Shown here: positions 10,301 through 22,149 of the stretch, piece after piece
Position numbering within the stretch: position 1 is the first letter of the stretch
Layout: each line of letters begins with the position of its first letter
Origin: Miscanthus floridulus
Lineage: Eukaryota; Streptophyta; Magnoliopsida; Poales; Poaceae
Direction: 5' to 3'
Assembly (NCBI RefSeq): GCF_019320115.1
Contig: NC_089598.1
Coordinates: forward strand, 81,054,059 to 81,118,058
DNA: 64,000 nt
Position numbers and translations under genes: made by a program
Notes under the pieces: generated by a model
What the model saw: only the letters and a program-made list of their open reading frames with translations
What the model was told of the DNA's origin: nothing
Databases searched by the model: none

Positions 10301-11130
10301 GAGAGGGACGACGACGGTACAGCTATTTATAGCTAGAAGGAGCTCGTCTGGCTTCAACAGTGCACGACGAAGATGCCACGGCGATGAAGACGTGCTAGGG
10401 CGCGAGGAAGCGGCGCAAAACGCTCGGCGGCGGCAGAGGCGTGGCGCCGGCGGTAAGCGGTGATGTAAATCCAAATTTTTGAATTATTTACAGAACTGCC
10501 ACTGAGTCTATCTTTCAAATTACTCCCTAATTTTCTAAAGAAGTTGAAAATCTCCAAAAATGAAAGTTGTTCAATTTTTCAAACTCTACAACTTTGCTTC
10601 TAGAAACATTTTCAAATTCTGCCTCCATTTTAAAATTTGAATTTGGGGTGTATTTGAGCATTTGAATCATTTCAAAATTACTCCAAATTTTATATGTAAA
10701 CTTGAAAAACTTTGAATACCAAAGTTGATCTACATAAAATAATCTCCAACTTTGCTTTTTGCCTCAACCCCAAATTCCTCATGGATTTTGAATTAGTCAA
10801 AAGGGGCAAAAAGGACTTTTATAATTTGAAAATGAATTCAAATTTGATTTGTCTTCCTTTTACTTAGATTTTGATTTTTGACCAGTAACATGGCCCATTA
10901 GGGTTATTTGAGTCAAATGACATATGGCCTCACATGATCACATGAAATTTGACCCTTGTGGTCATGATCTGTATTTAGGGTTTTTGAAATACATCACATA
11001 AAATAACAACATTATGAAATAAACCTTATTTAGTGAATGCATTCAAAACTTTATACTATATGAATGCTTTGCAATGCACATGATGATATGTCAAATTTTA
11101 GTATTAGGTCAAAACACCAGAGGTGTTACA
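7367..11130 (-). repeat. 5' LTR of the gypsy element (3.76 kb)
   Basis: It starts TGTGGTAGAACC next to the primer-binding site and ends GAGGTGTTACA at the GTCAT duplication. Its first 1.5 kb is shared with the left LTR fragment. It holds no protein of recognisable type. The GC-rich part (about 9780-10460) contains several short frames on both strands that look like noise. Most of the remainder is AT-rich. Confidence 0.85.
7411..7929. repeat. 260-bp tandem duplication inside the right LTR
   Basis: The segment TCGTCTTAACAGACC...AGCGGGATAAT occurs at 7411-7669 and again at 7670-7929. It is present once at 3473-3732 in the other LTR. The two copies differ by a scatter of transitions. Confidence 0.85.
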
Positions 11131-11135
11131 GTCAT

Positions 11136-13154
11136 GGGACTTTAAGTGTCCAAATTTCTTCTCTGGCACATTTATTATACCCTTTATATTCGAGGAGAAT
11201 CTAGATGGTACCTTAATGCTATCTAGGCATTCAAACAAGCTGTCCTTCTCTTCTTTGCTAAGAGTGTAGCTAGCAGGACTTAAGTACTGGCGTCCATCAT
11301 CTGTCTTCTCTGGATGCAGGTTGTCTCATTCTTTCAAACACCGTAGGTCCTATCGTGCTTCAATTGTGTCCTTAGGCTTCCCATACACGCCCATGAAGCC
11401 TATCAGGTTCACACAAAGATTCTTTGTCAGGTGCATTATGTCGATCGCACTGTGGACCTCTAGGACTTGCCAATAGGGTAGCTCCCAAAATATGGACTTC
11501 TTCTTCCACATGGGTGCGTGACCATTAGCGTCCTTTGAAACAAGTTGGCTGCCAGGTCCCTTTCCAAATATTACTTTCACATCATTGACCATATCGAGGA
11601 CGTCCTCACCAGTTCGGTTGCGAGGCTTGGTCTGGTGGTCTGCCTTACCTTTAAAATGCTTGCCTTTCTTTCTTATGGGGTGATTTGCAGGAAGAAATCA
11701 TCGATGCCCAAGGTACACGACCTTGCGACACTTTTTCAAGAATATACCTTTCATGTCACCGAAACAGTGTGTGCATGCATTATATCCCTTGTTTGATTGT
11801 CTTGAAAGATTACTTAGAGCTGGCCAATCATTGATTGTTACGAACAACAATGCTCGCAAGTCAAAGTGCTCCTGCTTGTGCTCATCCCACATGCGTACAC
11901 CTAGCTTGTTCCACAAAAGTAGAAGTTCTTCAACTAGTGGCCTCAGGTACACATCGATGTCGTTACCAGGTTGCTTTGGGCCTTGGATGAGCACCGGCAT
12001 CATAATAAACTTACGCTTCATGCATAACCAGGGAGGAAGGTTGTAGATACATAGAGTAACAAGCTAAGTGTTGTGACTACTGCTCTATTCCTCGAAAGGA
12101 TTCATACCATCCGTACTTAAAGCAAACCTTAAGTTTCTTGCGTCACTTGCAAACTCAGGGAATTCTCTATCGATTGCTCTCCACTGGGACCCATCAGCAG
12201 GGTGTCTCAACATATTGTCTACCTTACAGTCTTCTTTATGCCATCGCAACAACTTTGCATGGTCTCTGTTTCTAAAAAGATGTTTCAAGCGTGGTATTAT
12301 AGGAGCATACCACATAACCTTGGCAGGGATTTTCTTCTTGGGACGTTCGCCCTCAACATCACCAGGGTCATCTCACCTGATCTTATACCGCAATGCATGA
12401 CATACAGGGCATGCATCCAACTTCTCATACTCCGTGCCACGGTAGAGGATGCAGTCATTAGGACATGCATGTATCTTCTGGATTTCAAATCCTAAAGGGC
12501 AGACTACCTGTTTTGCTTCATACGTAGTGTTGGGCAATTCGTTATCCTTCGGAAGCATCTTCTTTTGGATTTTTAGTAACTCCGCGAATCCCTTGTCAGA
12601 TACACCATTCTTTGCCTTCCATTGTAGCAATTCCAATGTGGTACCTAACTTTTTCTGCCCCGCATCACAAGTTGGGTATAACAATTTCTTATGATCCTCT
12701 AGCATGCGGTCGAACTTGATCTTCTCCTTTTCACTTTCGCATTCTCTTTGTGCATCACGAATGGCCTGACCAAGATCGTCAGTGGGCTCCTCCTCTGCCC
12801 CTACCTCTTCTTCAGCGGGCTTCTCCTCTGCCTCCTCTTCTTCAGCGGGCTTCTCCTTTGCCCCCACCTCTTCTTCAGCTTCCCCCATTGCAGTATCATT
12901 GAAGGCACCATATTCAACAAAATGTCATCATCGCCCTATTGTTCTTCTTCACCTTCTTCCATTACAACTCCGGTTTCTCCGTGCTTCGTCCAACAAATAT
13001 AGTTTGGCATGAAACCCGACTTGAACAAGTGTGAATGAAGAGTCTTTGAGTTAGCATATTCCATCGTATTCTTACATACGGCACATGGGCAGCACATGAA
13101 ACCATCGCGTTTGTTTGCCTTGGCCGCACATAACAAAGAATGCACGCCGTCCAT
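11136..13154 (-). pseudogene. CACTA transposase, N-terminal half (Tnp2 core)
   Basis: The minus strand gives, in order, a transposase-associated domain (MDGVHSLL..., cysteines of CCPCAVCKN, then GFMPNYICWTKHGE), a Glu/Ala/Pro-rich low-complexity linker, and the zinc-containing start of the Tnp2 core (HACPNDCILYRGTEYEKL, DACPVCHALRYKIR). The core follows (WYAPIIPRLKHLFRN, ADGSQWRAIDREFPEF, FALSTDGMNPF, MMPVLIQGPKQPGNDIDVYL, GYNACTHCFGD, IMHLTKNLCVNLIGFMGVYG). In-frame stops occur, for example TGA after ALRYKIR and a stop after GMNPFEE. The reading then enters the gypsy insertion and resumes at 3423. This is a typical grass CACTA transposase, now dead. Confidence 0.88.
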
Positions 13155-13473
13155 GAACTCTTGGGAGCGACGATTAGCATTTTACATCCAATGCCAACTC
13201 ATCTGCATTACATGACATAAATACCATATTAAAACCTAGAACATAATTAGTTAATTATACAACATGCATACCACCACAAAAGCTATAAATTTAAGAAAGC
13301 CTCGCTACAATGTAGACAATCCCAACTACCACTAAAAATACTAAAGCTAAAATGCACTTCAGCAGCACAAGGATTTCACGACCAATCCCAACTAAAACAG
13401 ACAGATCCCCCATTTGTTCAACATCTTTGGGCTTCTTCGGCTAGATCACTGCCTCATTAGCCGCCATATCTGC

Positions 13474-13823
13474 CTATTGTGCAAGATATTTTTGCACGAG
13501 TTCAACATACTCTTCCTCCCAGTAGAAGCCTGAACATCCAGTGTCATCCCACTGAAATTAAAATAGAAAATTAGAACTTTAATCACAACCATCATGAAAA
13601 TAGGTATAAACTAACCATAGTCATTAAATATGATAAAATAACTCACATTACGATCCGGACACTTGTAGAAAATGCGACCCTTGTTGGGACCCTCCTTCTT
13701 CACTCGGTACTCCATCACAATCTTCGTCTCATCACAACACTTGCCGCATGCAATGAGTGGGAGGCCCGGCCTAAGTCGCTTTGGAAACCCATGAGAGGCC
13801 GAGGACCCGGAAGCAGTTGCCAT
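13474..13823 (-). pseudogene. GRF zinc-finger ORF of the CACTA element
   Basis: Two minus-strand exons are visible. Exon 1 begins MATASGSSASHGF at 13823 and carries CGKC, then FYKCPDRN. A GTGAGT donor follows, and after an intron ending TTTCAG exon 2 starts at 13551 with WDDTGCSGFYWEEEYV. Together they give the Cys pattern and F/Y-W ending of a GRF-type zinc finger, as found in accessory ORFs of grass CACTA elements. A TAG at 13474-13476 ends the frame early. Beyond it the conceptual translation continues into a hydrophobic, transmembrane-like tail, so the original protein was longer. Its role in the element is unknown. Confidence 0.7.
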
Positions 13824-14278
13824 CTACTCTCTATACTCATTTTTTAATACACTATAAATTTCTCATTTTATAAACAAATAAAATTAAAAAAACTCTAAAA
13901 TTCTCTATATCTCTAAACAATGAAGTGTGCTATGCATGCTACAAATGAACGGTGAATACTAGTTTTTAATAGCTACTTTAACCTTCCTTCATGTAAATAT
14001 GCAAGCTTGAAGTGATTTTAAGCTCAAATTGCTTACAAATGAAAAAAAACCACAATAAAGAACCATATATATATAGTGAACAAAATGAGATAAGACAATG
14101 GTGAAACATGAGAGTATGAAGTTGGTAACCTTTAGAACCGAAGAATCGACGGAGGAATCAAAGAAATCGATGGAGGAATCGAAGAATGGATGGAGAAAGA
14201 GCAAGAACACTGCTTAAATTTGAACTTAAGCTCTCGGGCGGGCTTGGGGAGGAAGAAGACGGCCAGCAGGATTTATAG
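13738..14278. repeat. Promoter/start block of the GRF gene, copy A
   Basis: This 541-bp segment covers the first codons and upstream region of the GRF ORF. It is repeated almost identically at 15001-15542 and, more divergently and only for the distal part, at 60345-60662. Confidence 0.85.
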
Positions 14279-15000
14279 CTCAAAAACATGTTTCAATAAA
14301 TAACCATCCGTACTAGTTGACCTTGCTTACGTGATCATCTCGGCGAGCATTTCTCCACCGGACGGCACCGTACTTGGTCAAGGAAGAGCTCCGATTCTAC
14401 GAGGAAAGGAACACGGTCTTCCACGATCATTGCCGCTCTCCCACATAGAATCAAAGCTCCTCCTTGATGTCCGTTACCGCTCGGCAGAGAACATGCTCGC
14501 CGAGCTGAACACGGTCCGCAAGTTCAACTAGTACGGATTTTCTATAATTTTCTAACTATTTTCTAAGTTTTTCATTTCATAAAAAGTTAAAATAAAATGT
14601 TTAGTCGCGGAGTCCATAGAAATGACCATATTTTGACCTAGTAACGCATTGTCAATTGTCATTGCGTTGCATTGCACCCCGGACCAGACTCCAGACAATA
14701 AAATACTATGGTCGATCGATGCCGTTCTTTGTCGTACAGTCGCACGGCGACGGCCGACGGACCCGTTCAACCACCAAATCTGTCAGGCCCGGCTGTTCGG
14801 GCGTATCATCAAAAGAGAACAGATTTGCTTCCTATTGCACGGCCTGGCATTGCATCTGTCATACCAGTCGGAGGCACTAGTCCCCGGTGTGCTTCAAACC
14901 TCTACTGGTATACCGAGACGCAGCAGGTTGACGGTGGAAGAAAGAAATGAGGAAGACGAGCGAAGTGCACAGAGACAGCAACGCAACCGCAAAACCATGA
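14279..15000. other. Segment between the duplicated blocks, partly foreign
   Basis: 14300-14530 is CACTA-family sequence: the same block occurs at 60060-60291, including GAGCTGAACACGGTCCGCAA, and a shorter piece at 59910-59950. 14590-15000 has no counterpart in the second CACTA. It is GC-richer and contains frames on both strands without recognisable domains; it may be captured host DNA. I cannot identify it. Confidence 0.5.
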
Positions 15001-15542
15001 CACTTGCCGCATGCAATGAGTGGGAGGCCCGGCCTAAGTCGCTTTGGAAACCCATGAGAGGCTGAGGACCTGGAAGCAGTTGCCATCTACTCTCTATACT
15101 CATTTTTTAATACACTATAAATTTCTCATTTTATAAACAAATAAAATTAAAAAAACTCTAAAATTCTCTATATCTCTAAACAATGAAGTGTGCTATGCAT
15201 ACTACAAATGAACGGTGAATACTAGTTTTTAATAGCTACTTTAACCTTCCTTCATGTAAATATGCAAGCTTGAAGTGATTTTGAGCTCAAATTGCTTACA
15301 AATGAAAAAAACCACAATAAAGAACCATATATATATATAGTGAACAAAATGAGATAAGACAATGGTGAAACATGAGAGTATGAAGTTGGTAACCTTTAGA
15401 ACCGAAGAATCGACGGAGGAATCGAAGAAATCGATGGAGGAATCGAAGAATGGATGGAGAAAGAGCAAGAACACTGCTTAAATTTGAACTTAAGCTCTCG
15501 GGCGGGCTTGGGGAGGAAGAAGACGGCCAGCAGGATTTATAG
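15001..15542. repeat. Promoter/start block of the GRF gene, copy B
   Basis: It is near-identical to 13738-14278, with a handful of substitutions and one extra AT dinucleotide. It re-creates the first codons of the GRF ORF (ending in ATG at 15086), but the frame runs into unrelated sequence at 15000, so copy B is an orphan promoter and start. Confidence 0.85.
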
Positions 15543-15873
15543 GGGGGACCTTTAGTCCCGGTTGGTGGATCCAACCGGGACTAAAGGTCACTTTCCAGTC
15601 CCGGGCCACGTCACTAGCCGGGACAAGAGCTTTACTCTCGGTTGGAGCCACCAACCGAGAGTAAAGGTCGACCTTTAGTCCCGGTTGGTGGCTCCAACCG
15701 GGACTAAAGGTCCCCTGCCACAACGGCCTGGCGCAGGAGCCGTTTGGCAGGGACCTTTAGTCCCGGTTGGAGCCACCAACCGGGACTAAAGGTCTCTCTA
15801 GTCCCGGACGTAATATTTCCCGGGACTAGAGCCTGGTTCGGTCCTTCGATCAAAGGTCTGTTCTCTACTAGTG
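15543..15873. repeat. CACTA right subterminal array and terminus
   Basis: There are repeated palindromes of CCTTTAGTCCCGGTTGGTGG with its inverse. The array ends GATCAAAGGTCTGTTCTC and CTACTAGTG, the inverted CACTAGTAG terminus. The same terminus recurs at 60996. Confidence 0.85.
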
Positions 15874-17950
15874 CATAGTATAAGGTGATGGGAAAAGATG
15901 AATAAATTCACATGTATTTCGGCACTCTCACTTATGTGCAGGCTTCACCAGACCTCAAATATGGAAATAAAAGTCAGCTGCAGTTTTTTCTTTTAGGATT
16001 AGTATATTTTCAGATGGATTAGTATATTTGGTTAATGGATAAATAATTACATGTATCTGACTCTATCGAAATGATAAACTAATCATAAGTAAAACTAAAC
16101 ATTAATTTCAGCGCCTTTCCAACCCTTAGATAATGGGATGGACTTCCTCAGAACGAAAATTTGATAATGAGACAAGACACGACAATTTTTTATGCTAAGC
16201 AACACAATTGAAAAAGAAATACAAGTACTAGGGGCAGTGGATCATGACACAACTGTCAATTTGGGTTTAGTTATATATGCCTGAAAAACGAAAGAACAAC
16301 CATCGATTGAGATGTGTCCATGCATTCACGCATCACCACAAATCTTAGAAAAAAAAAGAGAGCGGGGCCAGGCTCGGGATATGAAGATTAGGGCAATAGA
16401 AATAGATAAAAACTTTGCTACCAATCAGGCAATCATCACTCCCAAAATGTTGAAGTAGATATTGCTGCGGTTATTCTCCAAGTTTGCAGGTTTTTAATAC
16501 AATTTTTAATTAAAAAATATGAAAAAAGGACATGTCTACTACCTCTGTTAATAGTCGATTAATAGATGTAGGTATTCGTGATCATTTACAGATGTTGCAC
16601 TTTAAAATACCCGTCTCTATTAATTAGGGAGCATACCCCCTCAAATATTTTTTATGGTAGCTACTGTGACTAGTTTACATTTGTAATAAGTAGTTTTAAC
16701 TAGAAAAATGAGAAATCCTTAAAACACAAGGATGGGATCTATGATGGAATGTGCATGATGCACGTGTAAAAATAGTTGTACCAAAAGAATGAAAAATACC
16801 TAGCTAGGAGCTGTGCCATGTGCTGTATCAAGATTGCATCAATTGTTGACAATGTGGATATAGAAGAACGTTATCTTAAAATTAAGAAATACATATTCAA
16901 GTGTCTCGCAGCACATGCATGGCAAATCAAGATTGGATCAAATATATTGCCCGAAAGGTACGAAGATAAACATTCTATCCAAGAACGTGAAATGCGCAAA
17001 AGAGGCAGCAGTACAGCACCATGCCGTATCAAGATTCAACACTGTTGGAAGCAAAGCCATGCGCATGAGGAGGCATGAAGCATGGGCCTTTTTTTTTTTT
17101 TTTTGCCCCATGCAAGTTTGAACGGTCAGCACAGTACTTTCATGTGCAGCTAGTTCCATGTGGGGTCCCGCGTTTCAGGCCGGAGGCCGCCATGCCCAAA
17201 GACAGAGAATACCAGCACAGCAATTGCCAACCGTGAGATCTCTCAGTTTGGCGGCGTGCGGCTCAGCCAGCAACTCCAACTCATCACCTGAATGAATACA
17301 TGCATGGATCTGGGCAATTTGGCACTGTGGTTAGATCTAATCCATAGTGTCACTCCACAATGCAAAAACTTTGCTAGCTCATGCGTGCATGTTTATCTGA
17401 TGTGACCTTTTTGCACAATTAATAATGTGCCTTTCATGATCTAGCAAATCAGGCTCGAGATACCAAGGGATGGCACTGTTCTGAAATTAGGCTTAAGATA
17501 TGAAGGAAATGATGAACAGGCAGCTACGCTGCGCATTGTAGGCAAGCATCCATCAAACTGTTAGTGCAGTTGGGTAGTTGATTGGATAATTAAGCTAGAT
17601 TGGGAGAGACACATCAACTTGCTGTTTGGATTGACGACAGGTGAAGCGACAGGTCCTGGTGTACAGCATGACGAGGTCATGTGTTTAGGCAACCAAAAGT
17701 CTATGTTTCTTGCTTGAGCAAGAAGCATCGATTCATTCCCATGTCACTCATCAGCCTGCACGCTTCCGACTTAAGCCTATCCTATCACCAATCATATACA
17801 GAAATCCTTTTTTTCTCTAGAGTATATATATACAGGTAAAAATAATTACTGAAACTGCCAAAGGTAAATGAATGGAACATTTTCTCTCACTAAGAAACTA
17901 AAGTTGTAATTTCCAGAATCCAAGGCTTACCAGACCACAATCAAACCTTA
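15874..17950. other. Intergenic, no gene recognised
   Basis: AT-rich sequence with short frames only. A T-tract lies at about 17089-17104. I see no conserved protein, tRNA or clear element ends here. Confidence 0.5.
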
Positions 17951-18088
17951 GGCTTTGTTTGATGTAGTCGGATTCGTATCAATCCACCTGCGTTGAGGTG
18001 AATTGGAGTGGAACTCGAACTAAATTCCACACCAATTCACCCCAACACATGTGGATTGAGGTGAATCTGACAACATCCAAACAAGGTC
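17951..18088. mobile_element. Tourist-like MITE with TTA target duplication
   Basis: 138 bp with inverted ends GGCTTTGTTTG and GACCTTGTTTG. The interior has extended dyad symmetry around GATTGAGGTGAAT. It is flanked by TTA at 17948-17950 and 18089-18091, as expected of PIF/Harbinger-derived Tourist elements. A related partial copy lies at about 23430-23510. Confidence 0.7.
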
Positions 18089-18091
18089 TTA

Positions 18092-20749
18092 AGCATTTAA
18101 TTGCCATGTAAAGTTTGGGAAAAAAAAGTGTGTGGGCGTGTATTCAGAACTGTAACAGTGGAATAAATTGCATGGACGGGGAGCTTCTGTTGCTTGGTGG
18201 CATAACAAAGAGAATATAAGAGTGCTGAAAGGTGAAAGCACCCCCTCAACAGCACTACACCAACTCTCAACCTGGCTCTTTTTTCTTTATTTACTTATGT
18301 TTAGGCATCTTGTTATATACTGTATCTACCAAATACACTAACTAACCTCGATGACCGTGGTCGAGTCTTGACAACAACTTCTATCAATCATATCATCGTT
18401 TTGACTATATGTCTTTTGCCATCCTAATGATTAGTCAGCCATTGATAGATCTTGGTAGCTGGGGCATAACTCACATTTGACCTCCAACTACATCAGAACA
18501 TAAATCCATCAGAAAAAATTCAACCAAATGACTGTGCAAGTTTACTTGTATATCTGAAAAATAGAACTTGTAAGGCTGGTATTCATTGTCGCACGGAAGT
18601 TTCAGATTCTCCATTTTATCTTATGTTACACTGTTTCCGTACTTTATTCCTGCAAGATGCCAAATACTCAGAAAGTGACGGTGAAAAGCAGTAACCAAGA
18701 TACAGATATAAAATGTCTCCATCCATTTTGATGAAATACTGTTGTATACGCTTTCCGCTGATAAAACCTGCAGCGAATCAGCATCCTTACAACCGCAGTG
18801 ACCCAATCCAAATCTGATCCGTTTATCGTCTCTGAATCTTAAGGATAGGAAGTGTTCAGGTTCAGAACTATTCTTCATCACTGGTACCTATACATCATAT
18901 AAAAAGTTCAGACGAGCCACATTACAGATCACACATATCTCACTTAAACTATATAGCATTGCATGCTGTCATGCTGGCAAAACAAGTCCACATACACTCA
19001 ATACATTATTGACAATAGATCAGTGATCTAATCAACAGATTATGATCTGCTTTATCAGACTGCTCTGACGACAAATTTCAACGCGTAAGACGCCTTCTTA
19101 TCCCATTCTACAGGTTCTATGCCACAGGATTCAACAACTGCAGCAATTTTTAATATAGCAAGCACGCACATGCCCGAACAGAACGGGTAGGAGTAGTAGG
19201 CTAAGGCCTAATTTGGCCATCGGGATCTCGGACTTTTTTATGATAGGGTAATCCATGGGATATCATTTTAGTTATCATCTTAGTTTTTAGTGGGGGGGTT
19301 TTATATCCCTGCCTTGAGCCTAAGGATATACACGTATGGAAAGCGTGTTGGTCATGGATAAGGTCTGCATACGCTTCGCCGTGCAATGCAACTGCATCCG
19401 CCATGCATGCTAGCAGTAGCAGGTTGCCTCACGCAATTTCCTTATCCAGAGTCCTAACTCCAATTACTTCCTGATAGCTTCATCCTTATCGGTCCAGCCC
19501 GATTTTCCTAGCTATCTGAACAGTGCGTCACAATGTGACAATAAGCAGATTTTTTTTTATAAGGGAGAATCCAATAAAAAATGAACTTTAATTTTCTGAT
19601 AGAAATGGGAATCTGTAATCAACCGAGCCACTCTAAACTATTTTCAGGATTGTAGCACCTCAGTTCCAAGGCCTGCATTCTACGCCACATTTAGGTGTCA
19701 ATCGTTCTTTCCAAGACAAAAACTTTGAGAATCCTAGCAATCGGACGGCAACAATACAGGAGGTAGTTGGTCTGGCCTAATGGTTTAACGGACAAAGTCA
19801 CATCCAAAGACCCTAATACAGACATCAAAACAAGTCGAATTTCAACTTCAAACTCTGATCTGCGTGCGGATAACAGGTTGATGTCTGAGCACTGAGGGAT
19901 CCTGATGTGGGCTTGCATAACCCAGAATCATGTTCAACAGTAGTGCATGCCACTTCATGACCCACCATTTGCCACAGACCGTTGAGGGCATGCAGCATCA
20001 TTACGCGAAAACAAATTCAGCTTCAAGCCTTCATCCTTCAACGTGCACAATGCAGTAACATGGAGGGCACGGTGCTATACTTGGAAGACACTGCACATGA
20101 CCTAGGTGCGTAGCTTAATTAGCTTTACATGTGCAGATGTGCTAAAGGGCTGTGTGTCATATAAGTGCTGATCAACAAGGAGCATCTACAGAGAAGGGCA
20201 CCAGACATACAGATATTTGATGGGTGGAATGAAAGTGCAGGCCCAAGGGACCACAACCTAAAGAAAACGAGAAAGGAGGCCCGCGTAGACACCTTTCTTG
20301 AGCTGTGTAATCATGGACTGATGCTTGAGAAATCCTCAATATATGAACCTACATGTTAGAGCCTAACGTACAGCATCAAGGCTACCCATAACTACACTTG
20401 TCACTAAACATATCAAACATGCATATGGATTGGGTGTATAGGATATCATTTTCTAATCCTTTGCTTTTCTCCTTTTACTCTTTTAGGTACATATATAGGA
20501 TTATGTTGAAATATATTCAGAAAAAAAAAAGAAAACCATGGTCGAGGATGAGCTTGAGCTTGAGCTTGACACTTCAGCTACCATAGTGATATGTATACTC
20601 TGTGTGGTCCATCTCAAAGTAGTGACAATAGGGTCACCGATTGGGACAAAGTCAATGATAGTAGGACTATTTTCAGTACCTGAGGACCCATGGACGACGG
20701 CCATCGACGGTGATAAGAGAGGGTTTAATTTGCATGCGTTGCATTCTTG
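18092..20749. other. Intergenic, no gene recognised
   Basis: Contains frames of 62-86 codons on both strands (for example 18621-18881 -, 20165-20359 +) with no recognisable domain, splice structure or codon signature. I do not call them genes. Confidence 0.45.
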
Positions 20750-20880
20750 GGCTCTGTTCGGCAGGACTTATTGTTACTGCGGCTAATTTGTAGAGCTGAT
20801 TTGTTGTGAGAGAAAAACATTGTTCTATGAATGAAAAAATAGAGCTAGTTCTGGCCTATAAGCTCAAACGAACATAGCCT
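20750..20880. mobile_element. Short hAT-type MITE
   Basis: The ends GGGCTCTGTTCGGC and the inverse of CGAACATAGCCT form imperfect terminal inverted repeats. The interior GAGAGAAAAACATTGTTC also occurs inverted in the tetraspanin intron (about 45533-45552). I could not define a clean target duplication. Confidence 0.55.
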
Positions 20881-21411
20881 TGAATTCTCTCAACACACCT
20901 CTTTTCTCCTACAGCTTTGTGCATGTACAAATCAGGCATTGAAGGCATTTCTCCTCTCCTTATCCAGTCCTTGGAGAAGATATATGTAACCATACACTGA
21001 GCTTTGATTGGTGACAAGGACATATATAAAAGTGTTGTTGAAATATTGGCCTGGAAATTTTTGCTCGACCTTATCAGACAAGATGATTGCCTGTTGTTGA
21101 ACACAAACTTCGTTGTCACTCCAAGGATGTTAATAGAGGATGATTGCTGCTATCTATAGTGCTATCTGGCTCTGGCGATGAAAGAAAAGATTGGATCCAG
21201 ATCTCTGAAGACTGCGTGCCTTCAAAAGTCAAAACTACTGGCATCTCCAACCTTGACCGCGGCTAAACGATGCCGTGAAACTAGCATGAAAAGTTTTCGT
21301 TGTTGCCTTTTATGGTTGTCAATTGCCTTTTATGATTTTATCAAAATCAAAGATGCTTAGAACTGTCAGCCCAGCAAGGTTGCAAGTGCAACCTGCCTAC
21401 CTTAAAACTAT

Positions 21412-21718
21412 GGGTCTGTTTGGCACAGCTTAAAACAGTTTCATGAGATATTGTGAGCTGTTTTTTTTTTGCCAAACATTTATTTCTAAAATAGCTTCAT
21501 GCTCACAAAGATATGAGTTGGGATGAAGCTAAAAAAATAGCTTATCCTAGCTTCATCTCCCATATTATAGTTATTCTATTCATTGTTCCATCATGTGAAG
21601 CCGTTTTGCCAAACACGTATTCCAAAACAACTTAGCTTCAACATAAAAGTTGCTCATAAAGCTATTTTGCAAAAAAAATAGCTTATATGTTGAAGTTGAG
21701 CTGTGCCAAACGGAACCT
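21412..21718. mobile_element. MITE with GTTTGGCACAGCT inverted ends
   Basis: It begins GGGTCTGTTTGGCACAGCT and ends with the inverse of GGTTCCGTTTGGCACAGCT. The interior carries internal inverted copies of AATAGCTT and AGCTTCA. It has no coding capacity, and the target duplication is unclear. Confidence 0.65.
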
Positions 21719-22149
21719 ATATATATATCCACCCCATTGGAGATAACTTTGGAAACAGTCAGATATTCGGATCAACGTTATTTTACGTGAAAAATGGTCG
21801 TTGAGGGCAGTCCGTCTGGTTGGCAGCTCGAGAGGGTCGAGAAGCCGTATTCCCAGTTCCAGGCTTCCAGCGCTAGTTGCTTGGGTCTTGGCCTCTTGGG
21901 TGACAAGTGCATTGCACGGCCCTCTGTCTAATGCGAAGTCCGCCTCCTCATTCTGCGTGGAGTCGTGGACTTGAGACTTGGAACAATCATGGCCCAGTGT
22001 CCAGCCGATACAATTCAGGTCCATATGGGGGTGAGGGGACGAAGAAGGCCTGTTAAGGAAGCGGACACCAGAAATAAAAAGGCCCAAAGGTATCGTGGCT
22101 CGTGGCTCGTGGGAGAGAAGGTGCACCGGGAAGGAAAAAAATCTATTCT

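Larger units (their letters stand above)
3429..11130 (-). mobile_element. Truncated gypsy LTR retrotransposon (Tekay/Del-like)
   Basis: The element is bounded by TGT...ACA ends and 5-bp duplications GTCAT at 3424-3428 and 11131-11135. It reads on the minus strand: 5' LTR 7367-11130, primer-binding site 7353-7364, leader with an H3-tail-like ORF, then gag and protease. The sequence then jumps at about 4715/4716 into the last 1.29 kb of the 3' LTR. Reverse transcriptase, RNase H, integrase, polypurine tract and the first roughly 2.2 kb of the 3' LTR are missing. Assignment to the Tekay/Del branch rests on gag character, the tRNA-Met type primer site and the very long LTR, and is moderately certain. 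Confidence 0.85.
423..15873 (-). mobile_element. CACTA (En/Spm) DNA transposon, nested and degenerate
   Basis: The right terminus is visible: CTACTAGTG at 15865-15873 is the inverse of CACTAGTAG and is preceded by a palindromic subterminal array. The left terminus is missing or outside the window, but subterminal repeats of the same kind lie at 423-540. The minus strand codes a Tnp2-type transposase split into 11136-13154 and 2080-3423, plus a GRF zinc-finger ORF at 13474-13823. A foldback MITE (655-1699) and a gypsy element (3429-11130) are inserted in it. Removing the gypsy and one GTCAT copy makes the transposase reading run straight across the junction, which fixes the order of insertion. 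Confidence 0.85.

Noticed and set aside
12748..13012. Plus-strand Ser/Ala/Leu-rich frames
   Set aside because: They are antisense to the Glu/Ala-rich linker of the CACTA transposase.
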